From contig JAABUB010000003.1 in NCBI GenBank assembly GCA_011389575.1, positions 26,633 through 90,632 of the forward strand: DNA of 64,000 nt, given 5' to 3'. How positions within the stretch are numbered: the stretch's first letter is position 1; each line of letters begins with the position of its first letter. The translations under genes and the position numbers were made by a program. The notes under the pieces are model-generated. The model made no database searches and was not told the origin of the DNA. It saw only the letters and a list, made by a program, of their open reading frames with translations. Source of the DNA: Desulfotignum sp. (GTDB lineage Bacteria > Desulfobacterota > Desulfobacteria > Desulfobacterales > Desulfobacteraceae). Positions 1-8,831 of the stretch are shown piece by piece.

Positions 1-17
1 CCATTCACGGGTTTCCT

Positions 18-1091
18 GTGGGGTTGGTGCAGTGCGAATCCAATTTTCTCGGTATTATGGAACCGGGCCGTTATACCTGTGTTGGCAGTGGCGGCTGGGC
101 CAATATAATTGAAAAGTTCAAAAAAGCCAAAACATATTGTGACCAGCCATTTGAAGTACAGGTTGTGGGACGAAAGAAAAAAATCATCCCCATTAGTGAA
201 GAATGGATCGGAGACCGGTTTAACGGAGTTGGCTCCAGTAATATCCGGAAAGTCGACATTTCATGCCGTGATGCTGCAGGTGCTGATCTGCCGGATAATT
301 CACTGGATGCAGTTTTTACAGATCCGCCTTATTTTGGTAATGTCCAGTATGCCGAACTCATGGATTTCTGTTATGTCTGGTTGAAAAAACTGGTGGGGCA
401 GACATCTTCCGCTTTTAATGCACCATCAACCAGAAATGCACATGAGTTGACTGGAAACGTTGATATGGGCCGGGATTTAAAGCATTTTACCGAAGGGCTT
501 TCAGCGGTATTTCAGCGCATGGCAATGGCATTGAAAAACGGTGCCCCGTTCGTTTTTACATATCACCACAACAAACTGGAGGCCTACTATCCTGTAGCGG
601 TGGCAATTCTGGATGCCGATCTGGTCTGTTCGGCATCACTTCCCTGCCCCGGTGAAATGGGCGGCTCCATTCATATAAACGGCACAGGATCATCTATCAT
701 AGATACCGTATTTGTCTGCCGTTCAACAGGTACGATGAAGCGGAAATGGCTGGCTGATTCACCACAGGCGGTTGCAGAAATTGTGAATGCGGATATCGCC
801 TGTCTTAAAAATGGGAATGTCAAACCAACTCCGGGTGATATCCGGTGTATCATTTTCGGCCACATGGTTCGCTTGGCCATCTGGTCTTTGCGGTCCCAGT
901 GGAAAAAAGACAAACCGGTCTCGTCACGAATAACTAAAGTTGCCGCCTGGCTTCTGCAGTTCGGACGTCTGGCGGAAATAGAACAATTTTTAGAAAACGA
1001 CAAGGCGATGACAAACCCTGATAAAACTTTATTTGCCATTAATGAATCACTGGAGAGCTATGAAACCGAAAATACAGAAATTCCCTTTTGA
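18..1091 (+). CDS. DNA methylase (adenine-specific type, DUF1156-like), C-terminal portion; probably begins upstream of the window
   Basis: DPPY motif in DAVFTDPPYFGNVQYAELMDFCYVWLKK; FVFTYHHNK; ORF runs close to the window edge. Confidence 0.7.
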   Translation: MGLVQCESNFLGIMEPGRYTCVGSGGWANIIEKFKKAKTYCDQPFEVQVVGRKKKIIPISEEWIGDRFNGVGSSNIRKVDISCRDAAGADLPDNSLDAVFTDPPYFGNVQYAELMDFCYVWLKKLVGQTSSAFNAPSTRNAHELTGNVDMGRDLKHFTEGLSAVFQRMAMALKNGAPFVFTYHHNKLEAYYPVAVAILDADLVCSASLPCPGEMGGSIHINGTGSSIIDTVFVCRSTGTMKRKWLADSPQAVAEIVNADIACLKNGNVKPTPGDIRCIIFGHMVRLAIWSLRSQWKKDKPVSSRITKVAAWLLQFGRLAEIEQFLENDKAMTNPDKTLFAINESLESYETENTEIPF

Positions 1092-1106
1092 AGCTGCTGT
1101 GGTTTT

Positions 1107-1814
1107 GTGCGGTCCCTGGACCGGAAAATTCGTATAGCCCCTGAAACAGCACTCAATACCAATGGGGTCGTTAAAGAGCGGGTTGGTGCGATGATTCGTA
1201 CCGCATGTCAATTATTGTCAGAAGGTGCACCAAAAATAGAAACAGTGCTATTGCACCGTCTGGACAAAGCTGATACCAGACAAGGAATTGCAAGCATCAA
1301 AAACCTTTCCGGAATAGGGGTGCCGTATGGCATGCTGCTGTATGAACGACTTCTTGGAAGGCCTTTTGCCGGACATCGGGATTCTGTGAGTGACATTATT
1401 GGCGATACCCTGGAATCTGCCATCGAAGAAGTTCTCTTCAGGGCTGCCATCAGTTTTCGGAAAACCAAGCGGGCGGAAAGGATCGAGGGCTTTGACCAGT
1501 CTCCGGATTTTATTATTCCCAGTGAATTTAATCCGCAAATTATCATAGAAGCCAAGATTACTGAAGATGATGGCACAGCACGTGACAAAGTGACACGTAT
1601 TCAGCATCTTGGTCAATTGAGCCTTGCCGGCCGACGTGCAGACGATCCGAAATATGAAGTGATCGCATGTATAGGGGGGCGCGGTTTCGGGGTACGCAGA
1701 GAAGATATGAAAAAAATGATTATTGCTACCAGGGGCAAGGTTTTTACCTTGAAAACTTTGGATCGGTTGATTGAATGCACCCGGTTGAAGGAATTTCAGG
1801 CAGAACAGCCATAA
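1107..1814 (+). CDS. Putative PD-(D/E)XK nuclease / restriction endonuclease-like protein
   Basis: PDFIIPSEFNPQIIIEAKI matches PD-x(n)-(D/E)xK; GTG start 15 nt after the methylase stop. Confidence 0.6.
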   Translation: MRSLDRKIRIAPETALNTNGVVKERVGAMIRTACQLLSEGAPKIETVLLHRLDKADTRQGIASIKNLSGIGVPYGMLLYERLLGRPFAGHRDSVSDIIGDTLESAIEEVLFRAAISFRKTKRAERIEGFDQSPDFIIPSEFNPQIIIEAKITEDDGTARDKVTRIQHLGQLSLAGRRADDPKYEVIACIGGRGFGVRREDMKKMIIATRGKVFTLKTLDRLIECTRLKEFQAEQP

Positions 1815-1872
1815 AATGTTCTATTGATCCTGCACTGTTTCTGATGGGGGTTGTGATGGCCGGCCGGGCCAG

Positions 1873-2694
1873 TCAAACCCCCTTGAACCTGGCCTCCCGC
1901 CGTTCCAGAAAAGAATCCAGGCCCTCCTGGACATCCCGGGTTTTCATCAGGGGCATCAGATCCGGCAAAAGGCGGTCAATGGCGGCCTGGTCCCCGTGGG
2001 ACCGGGCCAGACGGCTGGACCGCAGGGAGGCGGCAACGCCTAAGGGGGCCTGTTTTGCAATGGTACCGGCAATGGCCAGGGCCGTGTCCAGGCAGGCTTC
2101 CGCCGGGGTCAGCTCCTGGACCAGGCCCAGGCGGAACGCTTCTTTTGCAGGGACCTCATCGCCGGTCAAAAGATAGCGCATGGCATTTCCCCAGCCTATC
2201 TCCTGGAAAAGGCGGACCGTGGCCCCGCCAACCGGGTAGATGCCCCGTTTGATTTCGATCTGACCGAACCGGACCGTGTCTGCCGCCACTCGAATATCAC
2301 AGGCCAGCAGCAGCTCCAGGCCGATGGTCAGGCAGATCCCCTGGACCGCCATGACCACGGGTTTGCCCACCTGTCTGTCCGGATCCAGTCCCAAAGGATC
2401 CATCCCCGATTCAGGCAGTTCAGGAAACTGTCCTCTGGAAAAGCATTCCGCCCAGTCCGGCAGGTCCAGGCCGGCGGTAAAATGGTCTCCTTTGGCATAC
2501 AGGACCCCGCACCGAAGGTTCGGATTGCGGTGCAGCTCGCCATAGGCAATGCTCAGCTGCCGGTACAGATCCAGGTCGAATGCATTGCGCTTTTCAGGTC
2601 GGTTCAGTCCCATGTGCAGCACATGTTCCCGGGTGTCCACTATCAGCTTGCTGTCTTGTGGTCTGTCTTCTGCTGTCAGGGGATTTTTTTGCAT
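1873..2694 (-). CDS. Enoyl-CoA hydratase/isomerase (crotonase) family protein
   Basis: HMGLNRPEKRNAFDLDLYRQL, GDHFTAGLDLPDW, ACDIRVAADTVRFGQIEIKRGIYP; internal ATG (MQKNPL) preferred as start. Confidence 0.85.
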   Translation of the reverse strand: MQKNPLTAEDRPQDSKLIVDTREHVLHMGLNRPEKRNAFDLDLYRQLSIAYGELHRNPNLRCGVLYAKGDHFTAGLDLPDWAECFSRGQFPELPESGMDPLGLDPDRQVGKPVVMAVQGICLTIGLELLLACDIRVAADTVRFGQIEIKRGIYPVGGATVRLFQEIGWGNAMRYLLTGDEVPAKEAFRLGLVQELTPAEACLDTALAIAGTIAKQAPLGVAASLRSSRLARSHGDQAAIDRLLPDLMPLMKTRDVQEGLDSFLERREARFKGV

Positions 2695-2948
2695 TGTCTT
2701 CTGGCTCCTTGAAATAAACACGGGGTTCGGTTTCCCTTGCAACTGCTGAATACATACCATCTTCATGCGCCGGACACAATGGAATGTCAACACAAACTAA
2801 CCGTATTTCAGGATTTTGGCATGATATGGAGACCATCCATCCTCCGGTATGAATATCCGTTTGGGCATTGCATCTGCTGCAAAAAAGCGGTATATTGAGA
2901 TATCCATTACAAAAATATCTGTAACCCATCGCATAAAAGGAGGCAACC

Positions 2949-4081
2949 ATGAAAGCTGCGCTTTTGCCCACTGCCCGGAAACTCGATCCACCGGCCGAAA
3001 CAGCCATCCGGGAATTTGAAGTTAAATGGGAACAGATCTCCGCCGAAGGCAACCGGCGCCTAATGGCGCGGCCGGACCTTGAAAAACTGGTGGGCAAGGG
3101 AAATGAACAAATGGCTGAAGATAACAACCGCAATTTTCCCCGGTTCATGTTATCGCTGTTTTCTGATTATCAACCAGCCGTGTTTGTGGAAACCGTGCTC
3201 TGGGTATTCCGGGCCTACCGGTCTCATGGGTTTCAAACCACCTATTGGGCCGCCAATCTCAACATCTGGGTGGACCTGCTGCAAAAAGAACTGTCTGCAG
3301 ATGCATGGACACAGATCTATCCCTTCTACAACTGGCTGATCGTCAACATCCCGGTGTTTACCGCCGTCACCGACACCGATTTGACAACCTCCGTCTCAAA
3401 CAGCCCGGATCACCTTCATGGTACAGGTACGCAGAAATGATCACCGAGGCGCTGTACCAGAACTACCTGACCCTGCTTTTAGACGGAAACCGCCGGGAAT
3501 GTGCCCGCATCGTGCAGCAGTTGCTGGGCCGGGACATCGAGATCAAGACCCTGTATGCCGACCTGTTTCAAAAAAGTCTGTACGAGGTGGGCCGGTTATG
3601 GGAATTCAACAGGATCTCGGTGGCCAAGGAACACCTGGTGACCGCCATCACCGAAGGATTGTTGAACCTGGTCTATCCCCGGCTGTTCGAAAGAGCAGTC
3701 TCCGATTCCGGGAATGATAGAAAAGTGGTGATCTCCTGTGCGGCCAACGAATTTCACCAGGTGGGCGGCAAAATGGTGGCGGACATCTTTGAACTCAACG
3801 GCTGGGACAGCCAGTTTCTGGGGGCCAACACCCCGGTGGATCAGATGCTGTCCCATATCCAGGAAGAAAAACCTGATCTGGTGGGGTTGTCTGTGAGCGT
3901 CTATTTCAACATGCCGGCACTGAAAGCCGGGTTAGCGGCCATCAGGGGAAATTTCCAGCATCTGGACATCTTTGTGGGGGGACAGGCTTTCAACTGGGGT
4001 GGCACTGAGATCACCAAACAATATTCGGGAACGGCTTATGTCCCGTCCCTTGACCGGCTCACCCCGCTGATTGCGGCATGA
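2949..4081 (+). pseudogene. Cobalamin (B12)-binding domain protein, CarH/photoreceptor-like, split into two frames (2949-3440 and 3245-4081) by an apparent 1-nt frameshift near 3378-3385
   Basis: N-terminal helical part in one frame, then LWEFNRISVAKEH (W-x9-EH), NEFHQVGGKMVADIFELNGWD (ExHxxG) and GGQAFNWGG in the other frame; reading gat-ttt-gac restores ...TDTDFDNLRLKQPG. Confidence 0.75.
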
Positions 4082-5067
4082 AAAAAAAGATGTGGGATAC
4101 CGACCGGCAGCCGGTTCTTCATTATCTTTTCCACCAGGCACCGGTGCTGTTTATGGTTTTGGATCGACAGGGCATCATCCGGCAGGTCAACCGGTTTGGG
4201 TCCCGGCTGCTGGGCTCGGATACAGCGGGGAAACCGTTTCAGGAGATCCTCATCGATTTTCATCACACCTTTGGCCTGGACCATGTCACCGCCTGTTCCG
4301 ATACCGTTCATCTGCTGGATTTTGACATACAATCCGGGAATGCTCAGACCTATCACTGCCTGTTTTATTCATTCAGGGATCAGATCCTGGTCTTCGGACA
4401 TCTGGATCTGGATGAAATCGAATCTTTGAGCAGTGAGCTGCTGGCAGTTAATCAGGAGCTGAACAACCTGACAAGGGAGCTGAACAGGAAAAACCGGGAA
4501 CTGGCCCGGGCTAATGAAAAAATCCTGGCACTTTCCCGCACCGATCACTTGACCGGTCTGGCCAACCGGGCCTATCTCTCCGAACGGATAGGCCAGATGA
4601 TTTCCCTGGCGGTCCGGAAATCCCGCCCCCTCTCCTTGATTATGACCGATATTGACAAGTTCAAAACCATCAACGACACCTATGGCCATGATGCCGGTGA
4701 CCGGGTGCTTCAGGGATTTGCCTGTCTGATGAAAACCAGCACCCGCACCGAAGATCTGGTGGCCCGTTTCGGCGGAGAGGAGTTTATTATCCTGCTGCCC
4801 CTGACAGACATCTGTGAAGCCCATGCCTATGCAGAACGGATCCGGCTGGCCCTGCCCCAAAAAAACCTGCTGCAGAACGGTCATCCCATTTTCGCCAGTT
4901 TCGGGGTCAGCCAGCTGCTGCCGAATGAAGACAGCGCCGGTTTGATCAAACGGGCGGACATGGCCTTGTACCGGGCCAAAACATCGGGCCGGAACCGGAC
5001 AGTGACGGCAACCGGCAGCGATGCGCATCCATCAGACCATTTGTCCGATAGTCAAAGACAACCATGA
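4078..5067 (+). CDS. PAS domain-containing diguanylate cyclase (GGDEF)
   Basis: RTDHLTGLANRAYLSERI, FGGEEFIILLP, AFFASFGVSQ-type C-terminus; N-terminal PAS-like region. Confidence 0.88.
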   Translation: MKKKMWDTDRQPVLHYLFHQAPVLFMVLDRQGIIRQVNRFGSRLLGSDTAGKPFQEILIDFHHTFGLDHVTACSDTVHLLDFDIQSGNAQTYHCLFYSFRDQILVFGHLDLDEIESLSSELLAVNQELNNLTRELNRKNRELARANEKILALSRTDHLTGLANRAYLSERIGQMISLAVRKSRPLSLIMTDIDKFKTINDTYGHDAGDRVLQGFACLMKTSTRTEDLVARFGGEEFIILLPLTDICEAHAYAERIRLALPQKNLLQNGHPIFASFGVSQLLPNEDSAGLIKRADMALYRAKTSGRNRTVTATGSDAHPSDHLSDSQRQP

Positions 5068-6197
5068 AAGAGACCAGAGAACAGGCCGCATACAGCTATG
5101 TCACCCGACAATCACAGGATCTGCTTTTTGTGCTGTCCGGTGACGGCCGTATTCTTGAGGCCAATGAATCAGCTCGATCTCTCACCGGCTGCCGGGAAAA
5201 TGACACCGCGTTTTCAGACCTGGTGGTGGATTTTACCGGCACATTCAATATAGCGGACATGGTCAAGGCACCGGGTGGGCCCCATCTTCTCAACATTAAA
5301 ACGGCAGCCGGACTGCCCCAGAGTTATGATTTCTATTTTGAGCAAATACAAAATCGGACCCTGGGTTTCGGCCGGCTCGATGCCCGTGAAATGGCGCACA
5401 TGCAAAAACAGCTGCTGTCGTTGAACCAGGAACTCAACAACCTGACCCGCCGGCTTCACAAACAAAATGCCGAGCTGGCCCGGTTGAACCAGGAAAAAAA
5501 TCAATTTCTGGGCATGGCGGCCCATGATCTGCGAAAACCCATCGGACTGATTCTCACCTATAGTGAATTCCTGCTGGATGAGGCGGCCCGGGACCTGGAC
5601 ACAGAACATCAAAATTTTTTGTCCACCATCCACAACCGATCTTTGTTCATGAAAAACCTGGTGGATGATTTTCTGGATGTCAGTGCCATTGAAGCCAGGC
5701 GGTTTGACCTGGATCTGCAGCCTGCGGATATGCCAAAAGTCCTGTCCCAAAGCCTGGAGATCAACCGGCTGCAAGCCCAAAAAAAGGGGGTTATGCTCGA
5801 GGTGGATATGGGCGCGTGTCCCGGGCCGGCCGTCATCGATGCCGCCAAAATCGAACAGGCTGTCACCAACCTGGTTTGCAACGCCATTGATTACAGCAGG
5901 GAGGGAGACACGGTCCGTGTTCGGCTTTTCTGCCGGCAGGACCATCTAATATTTTCGGTGGAAGACAACGGACCGGGAATGTCCCTGCAGGACATGGAAA
6001 AACTGTTCACCCCGTTCGGCAGAACCCGGACGAAAAAAACCGCCGGAGAAAAGAGCACCGGTCTCGGCTTGCTGATCACCCACAAGATTATCACAGCCCA
6101 CAACGGCACGCTGCATGTGGACAACGCACCGGACCACGGTACCACCATAACGGTGAAGCTGCCGGTTATCAAACAATTTGAAACACCAACGGAATAA
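5064..6197 (+). CDS. PAS domain sensor histidine kinase
   Basis: MAAHDLRKPIGLILTYSEFLL H-box; NLVCNAIDYSREGD; VEDNGPGMS; STGLGLLITHKII. Confidence 0.88.
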   Translation: MKETREQAAYSYVTRQSQDLLFVLSGDGRILEANESARSLTGCRENDTAFSDLVVDFTGTFNIADMVKAPGGPHLLNIKTAAGLPQSYDFYFEQIQNRTLGFGRLDAREMAHMQKQLLSLNQELNNLTRRLHKQNAELARLNQEKNQFLGMAAHDLRKPIGLILTYSEFLLDEAARDLDTEHQNFLSTIHNRSLFMKNLVDDFLDVSAIEARRFDLDLQPADMPKVLSQSLEINRLQAQKKGVMLEVDMGACPGPAVIDAAKIEQAVTNLVCNAIDYSREGDTVRVRLFCRQDHLIFSVEDNGPGMSLQDMEKLFTPFGRTRTKKTAGEKSTGLGLLITHKIITAHNGTLHVDNAPDHGTTITVKLPVIKQFETPTE

Positions 6198-6204
6198 ACC
6201 TGCC

Positions 6205-6822
6205 ATGACTCAACAGATAAAAATAATGATTGTGGATGATGACCCGGATGTGTTGTTTGCCACCACCCGGCTGGTTAAAAAAGCTGGATACACAGTAATG
6301 GAAGCATCCACCGGGGAAGCGGCTATAAAAACAGCCAGAGACCAGAAACCGGACATCATCCTTCTGGATGTGGTGCTGCCGGATATCATGGGCACAGAGC
6401 TTTGCCGGCAGATCAAGGCAGACCCCCGGGCTGGCGGCGGATACGTTCTTTTGACTTCCGGCATGAAGACCGCTTCGGACCAGCAGGCCGACGGACTGGA
6501 TGCCGGTGCGGACGGCTATATCGCCCGGCCTGTATCCAACCGGGAACTGATCGCCCGGATCAATGCCATGGTGCGGATTCTGACGGCGGAACGGGAGCGG
6601 GACCAGGTGATAGAAGAACTCAGACAGGCCCTGGCAAAGATCAAGCAGCTGAGCGCTCTGTTGCCCATCTGCATGCACTGTAAAAAAATCCGTGATGACA
6701 AAGGATACTGGAGTGAGATCGAAACCTATATCCGGGAAAACACGGACACGGAGTTCAGCCACAGCATCTGCCGGGAATGCGCCCAAAAGCATTACCCGGA
6801 GTTGAACCTTTTTGACCCATGA
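6205..6822 (+). CDS. Response regulator with Cys-rich C-terminal tail (LLPICMHCKKIRDDKGYW...FSHSICRECAQKHYP)
   Basis: Receiver domain IMIVDDDPDVL...IILLDVVLPDIMG; C-terminal CxxC...CxxC tail; start at MTQQIK preferred over 6178. Confidence 0.85.
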   Translation: MTQQIKIMIVDDDPDVLFATTRLVKKAGYTVMEASTGEAAIKTARDQKPDIILLDVVLPDIMGTELCRQIKADPRAGGGYVLLTSGMKTASDQQADGLDAGADGYIARPVSNRELIARINAMVRILTAERERDQVIEELRQALAKIKQLSALLPICMHCKKIRDDKGYWSEIETYIRENTDTEFSHSICRECAQKHYPELNLFDP

Positions 6823-6992
6823 AGCCTATTGTCATCTCACAGCTGGCCTGCATGGTCCGCAGCGCGCTGGACGGGTTCAGCCACTGAGATTTTCATGCCG
6901 GTGGGAGATTGATTAAGAAAGTACTCTTGACATTTATGAATCAAAATATTAGCTAATTGACAGATAAGAAATACTCTGTGAGGAGAGTAACA

Positions 6993-7232
6993 ATGAGTAC
7001 ATTGACTTTAAAAGTTCCTGACGTTCTGAATACACAACTCAACAGTTATGCCAAACAAAAAGGCCTGAGCAAATCGGAAATTGTACGTATTGCACTGTCA
7101 GAATACTTTTCAAGGGACAATATTTCATTTGAAGGATCAATTTTGGATCTATCAGAAGATTTAGCCGGCAGTATCGAGGCACCCTCAGATATCTCAATCA
7201 ATAAAGATTATCTGGAGGGATACTGCGCATGA
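6993..7232 (+). CDS. Ribbon-helix-helix (CopG-type) antitoxin
   Basis: MSTLTLKVPDVLNTQLNSYAKQKGLSKSEIVRIALSEYF; AGGAG upstream of the ATG; overlaps the next gene by 4 nt. Confidence 0.75.
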   Translation: MSTLTLKVPDVLNTQLNSYAKQKGLSKSEIVRIALSEYFSRDNISFEGSILDLSEDLAGSIEAPSDISINKDYLEGYCA

Positions 7233-7516
7233 AACAGAAAAGAGTCATTGTTGATACCGGGCCACTCGTAGCATTTCTCAACAAAAAAGATTCTTATCAT
7301 GAATGGGCAAAAATACAATTTTCTCTTATATCCCCTCCTTTCATATCATGCGAATCAGTCATATCAGAAGCGTATTTTTTGCTGCAAGGTTTTTCCAATG
7401 GGGCTCGTAACGTCTTGGAACTACTCGAACGTGAATTAATAATTCTACCCTTCGACTTAGAAGCGGAATCAAATTCAATAAAAATTCTTCTGGGAAAAGA
7501 TCAAATTGTGCAATAA
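7229..7516 (+). pseudogene. PIN-domain (VapC-like) toxin, apparently C-terminally truncated
   Basis: VIVDTGPLVAFLNKKDSYHEWA and CESVISEAYFLL are PIN N-terminal motifs; ORF stops at SIKILLGKDQIVQ before the usual late acidic catalytic region. Confidence 0.65.
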
Positions 7517-7525
7517 GGCAAAGAC

Positions 7526-8800
7526 ATGGCAGAAATCCCGGTACCTGCAATGAAAAAGAAACAGCTGTGGAAAAAGTTCTTCATTAATATCAGCCTCATT
7601 GTCGTCCTTTTTCTCATGGGCATATTTATCGGGTTTGCCGTCCAGACAGACCGGCTGATCTCTGAACAATATCTGACCACTGCCCGGGCCCATTTCAAAA
7701 ACATCGTTTTGACCCGGAGATGGAATGCGGAACATGGCGGGATATTTATTAAAAAGGGTCCGGGTGTTCGATCCAACCCTTATCTGGAAAATCCGGACAT
7801 CACAGCTGCGGACGGGACCGTCTATACCATGAAAAACCCGGCCCTGATGACCCGGGAAATTTCTGAATACGCCCGGCAGTCCGGTGATTTCATCTATCAC
7901 ATTACCAGTCTCATTCCTTTGAACCCGGACAATGCCCCGGATGACTTTGAAAGAGCGGCCCTTTCCGGTTTTGAAGAAGGAAACAGCGAAGTCCACGCAC
8001 TGCAAAAGGACAACGCACGATCCATTTACCGGTATATGGCACCGCTGTATGTGGAAGACAGCTGTATGCCCTGCCATGCAAAGCAAGGGTACAAGGTCGG
8101 AGATGTCCGGGGCGGAATCAGTGTGACATTTGATGTGAGCGACACACAAAGAAAAATGGCCCGAAACCGGTTTGGTTTCATCGGTCTGGGTATTGCCGCC
8201 TCTCTGGCGTTGCTGGGTATTGTTCTGTTTCTTATTTCCCGGCTGGCCGGAAGTCTCTCAGAGGCTTACAGCATCATCGAAACAATGTCCATCACGGATG
8301 AGCTGACCCAGCTGTTCAACCGCCGGCATTTTCATGCCAGGCTGGATGAGGAGATTGCGCGGGCCCGGCGGTATGGCCATCCCCTGAGTCTGCTCATGAT
8401 GGATATCGATCATTTCAAAACAATCAATGACAGGTACGGTCACCAGACCGGTGATGACGTGCTCAAGGCCATTGCCGCCATATTCGGGTCCAACACCCGG
8501 AGCGCCGATATTGTGGCTCGGTATGGCGGTGAAGAGTTTGTGGTGCTTCTGCCGGAAACCGAAAATGAAACCGCCAGGATGACCGCGGACAAACTGCGGG
8601 CCGCTATTGAACGCCAGGCGTTCACTTCGCCGGATCAATCCCCATTTCACGTGACCGCCAGTTTCGGGGTTGCTTGTCTGGATATGACAGACAAAAACAA
8701 CGCAGACACCGCACAACAGATTGTCAAAATGGCGGACGATGCCATGTATCAGGCCAAACAGGCCGGCCGCAACCGGGTGGTGGTTTCTTCAGGGATGTGA
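7526..8800 (+). CDS. Diguanylate cyclase with Tll0287/DUF3365-like heme-binding sensor domain
   Basis: N-terminal TM; DSCMPCHAKQGYKVGDVRGGISV (CxxCH); second TM; TDELTQLFNRRHFHARL...YGGEEFVVLLPE. Confidence 0.85.
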   Translation: MAEIPVPAMKKKQLWKKFFINISLIVVLFLMGIFIGFAVQTDRLISEQYLTTARAHFKNIVLTRRWNAEHGGIFIKKGPGVRSNPYLENPDITAADGTVYTMKNPALMTREISEYARQSGDFIYHITSLIPLNPDNAPDDFERAALSGFEEGNSEVHALQKDNARSIYRYMAPLYVEDSCMPCHAKQGYKVGDVRGGISVTFDVSDTQRKMARNRFGFIGLGIAASLALLGIVLFLISRLAGSLSEAYSIIETMSITDELTQLFNRRHFHARLDEEIARARRYGHPLSLLMMDIDHFKTINDRYGHQTGDDVLKAIAAIFGSNTRSADIVARYGGEEFVVLLPETENETARMTADKLRAAIERQAFTSPDQSPFHVTASFGVACLDMTDKNNADTAQQIVKMADDAMYQAKQAGRNRVVVSSGM

Positions 8801-8831
8801 TTTTCCGATGCTGGTCAACTGATCGGGTTTT

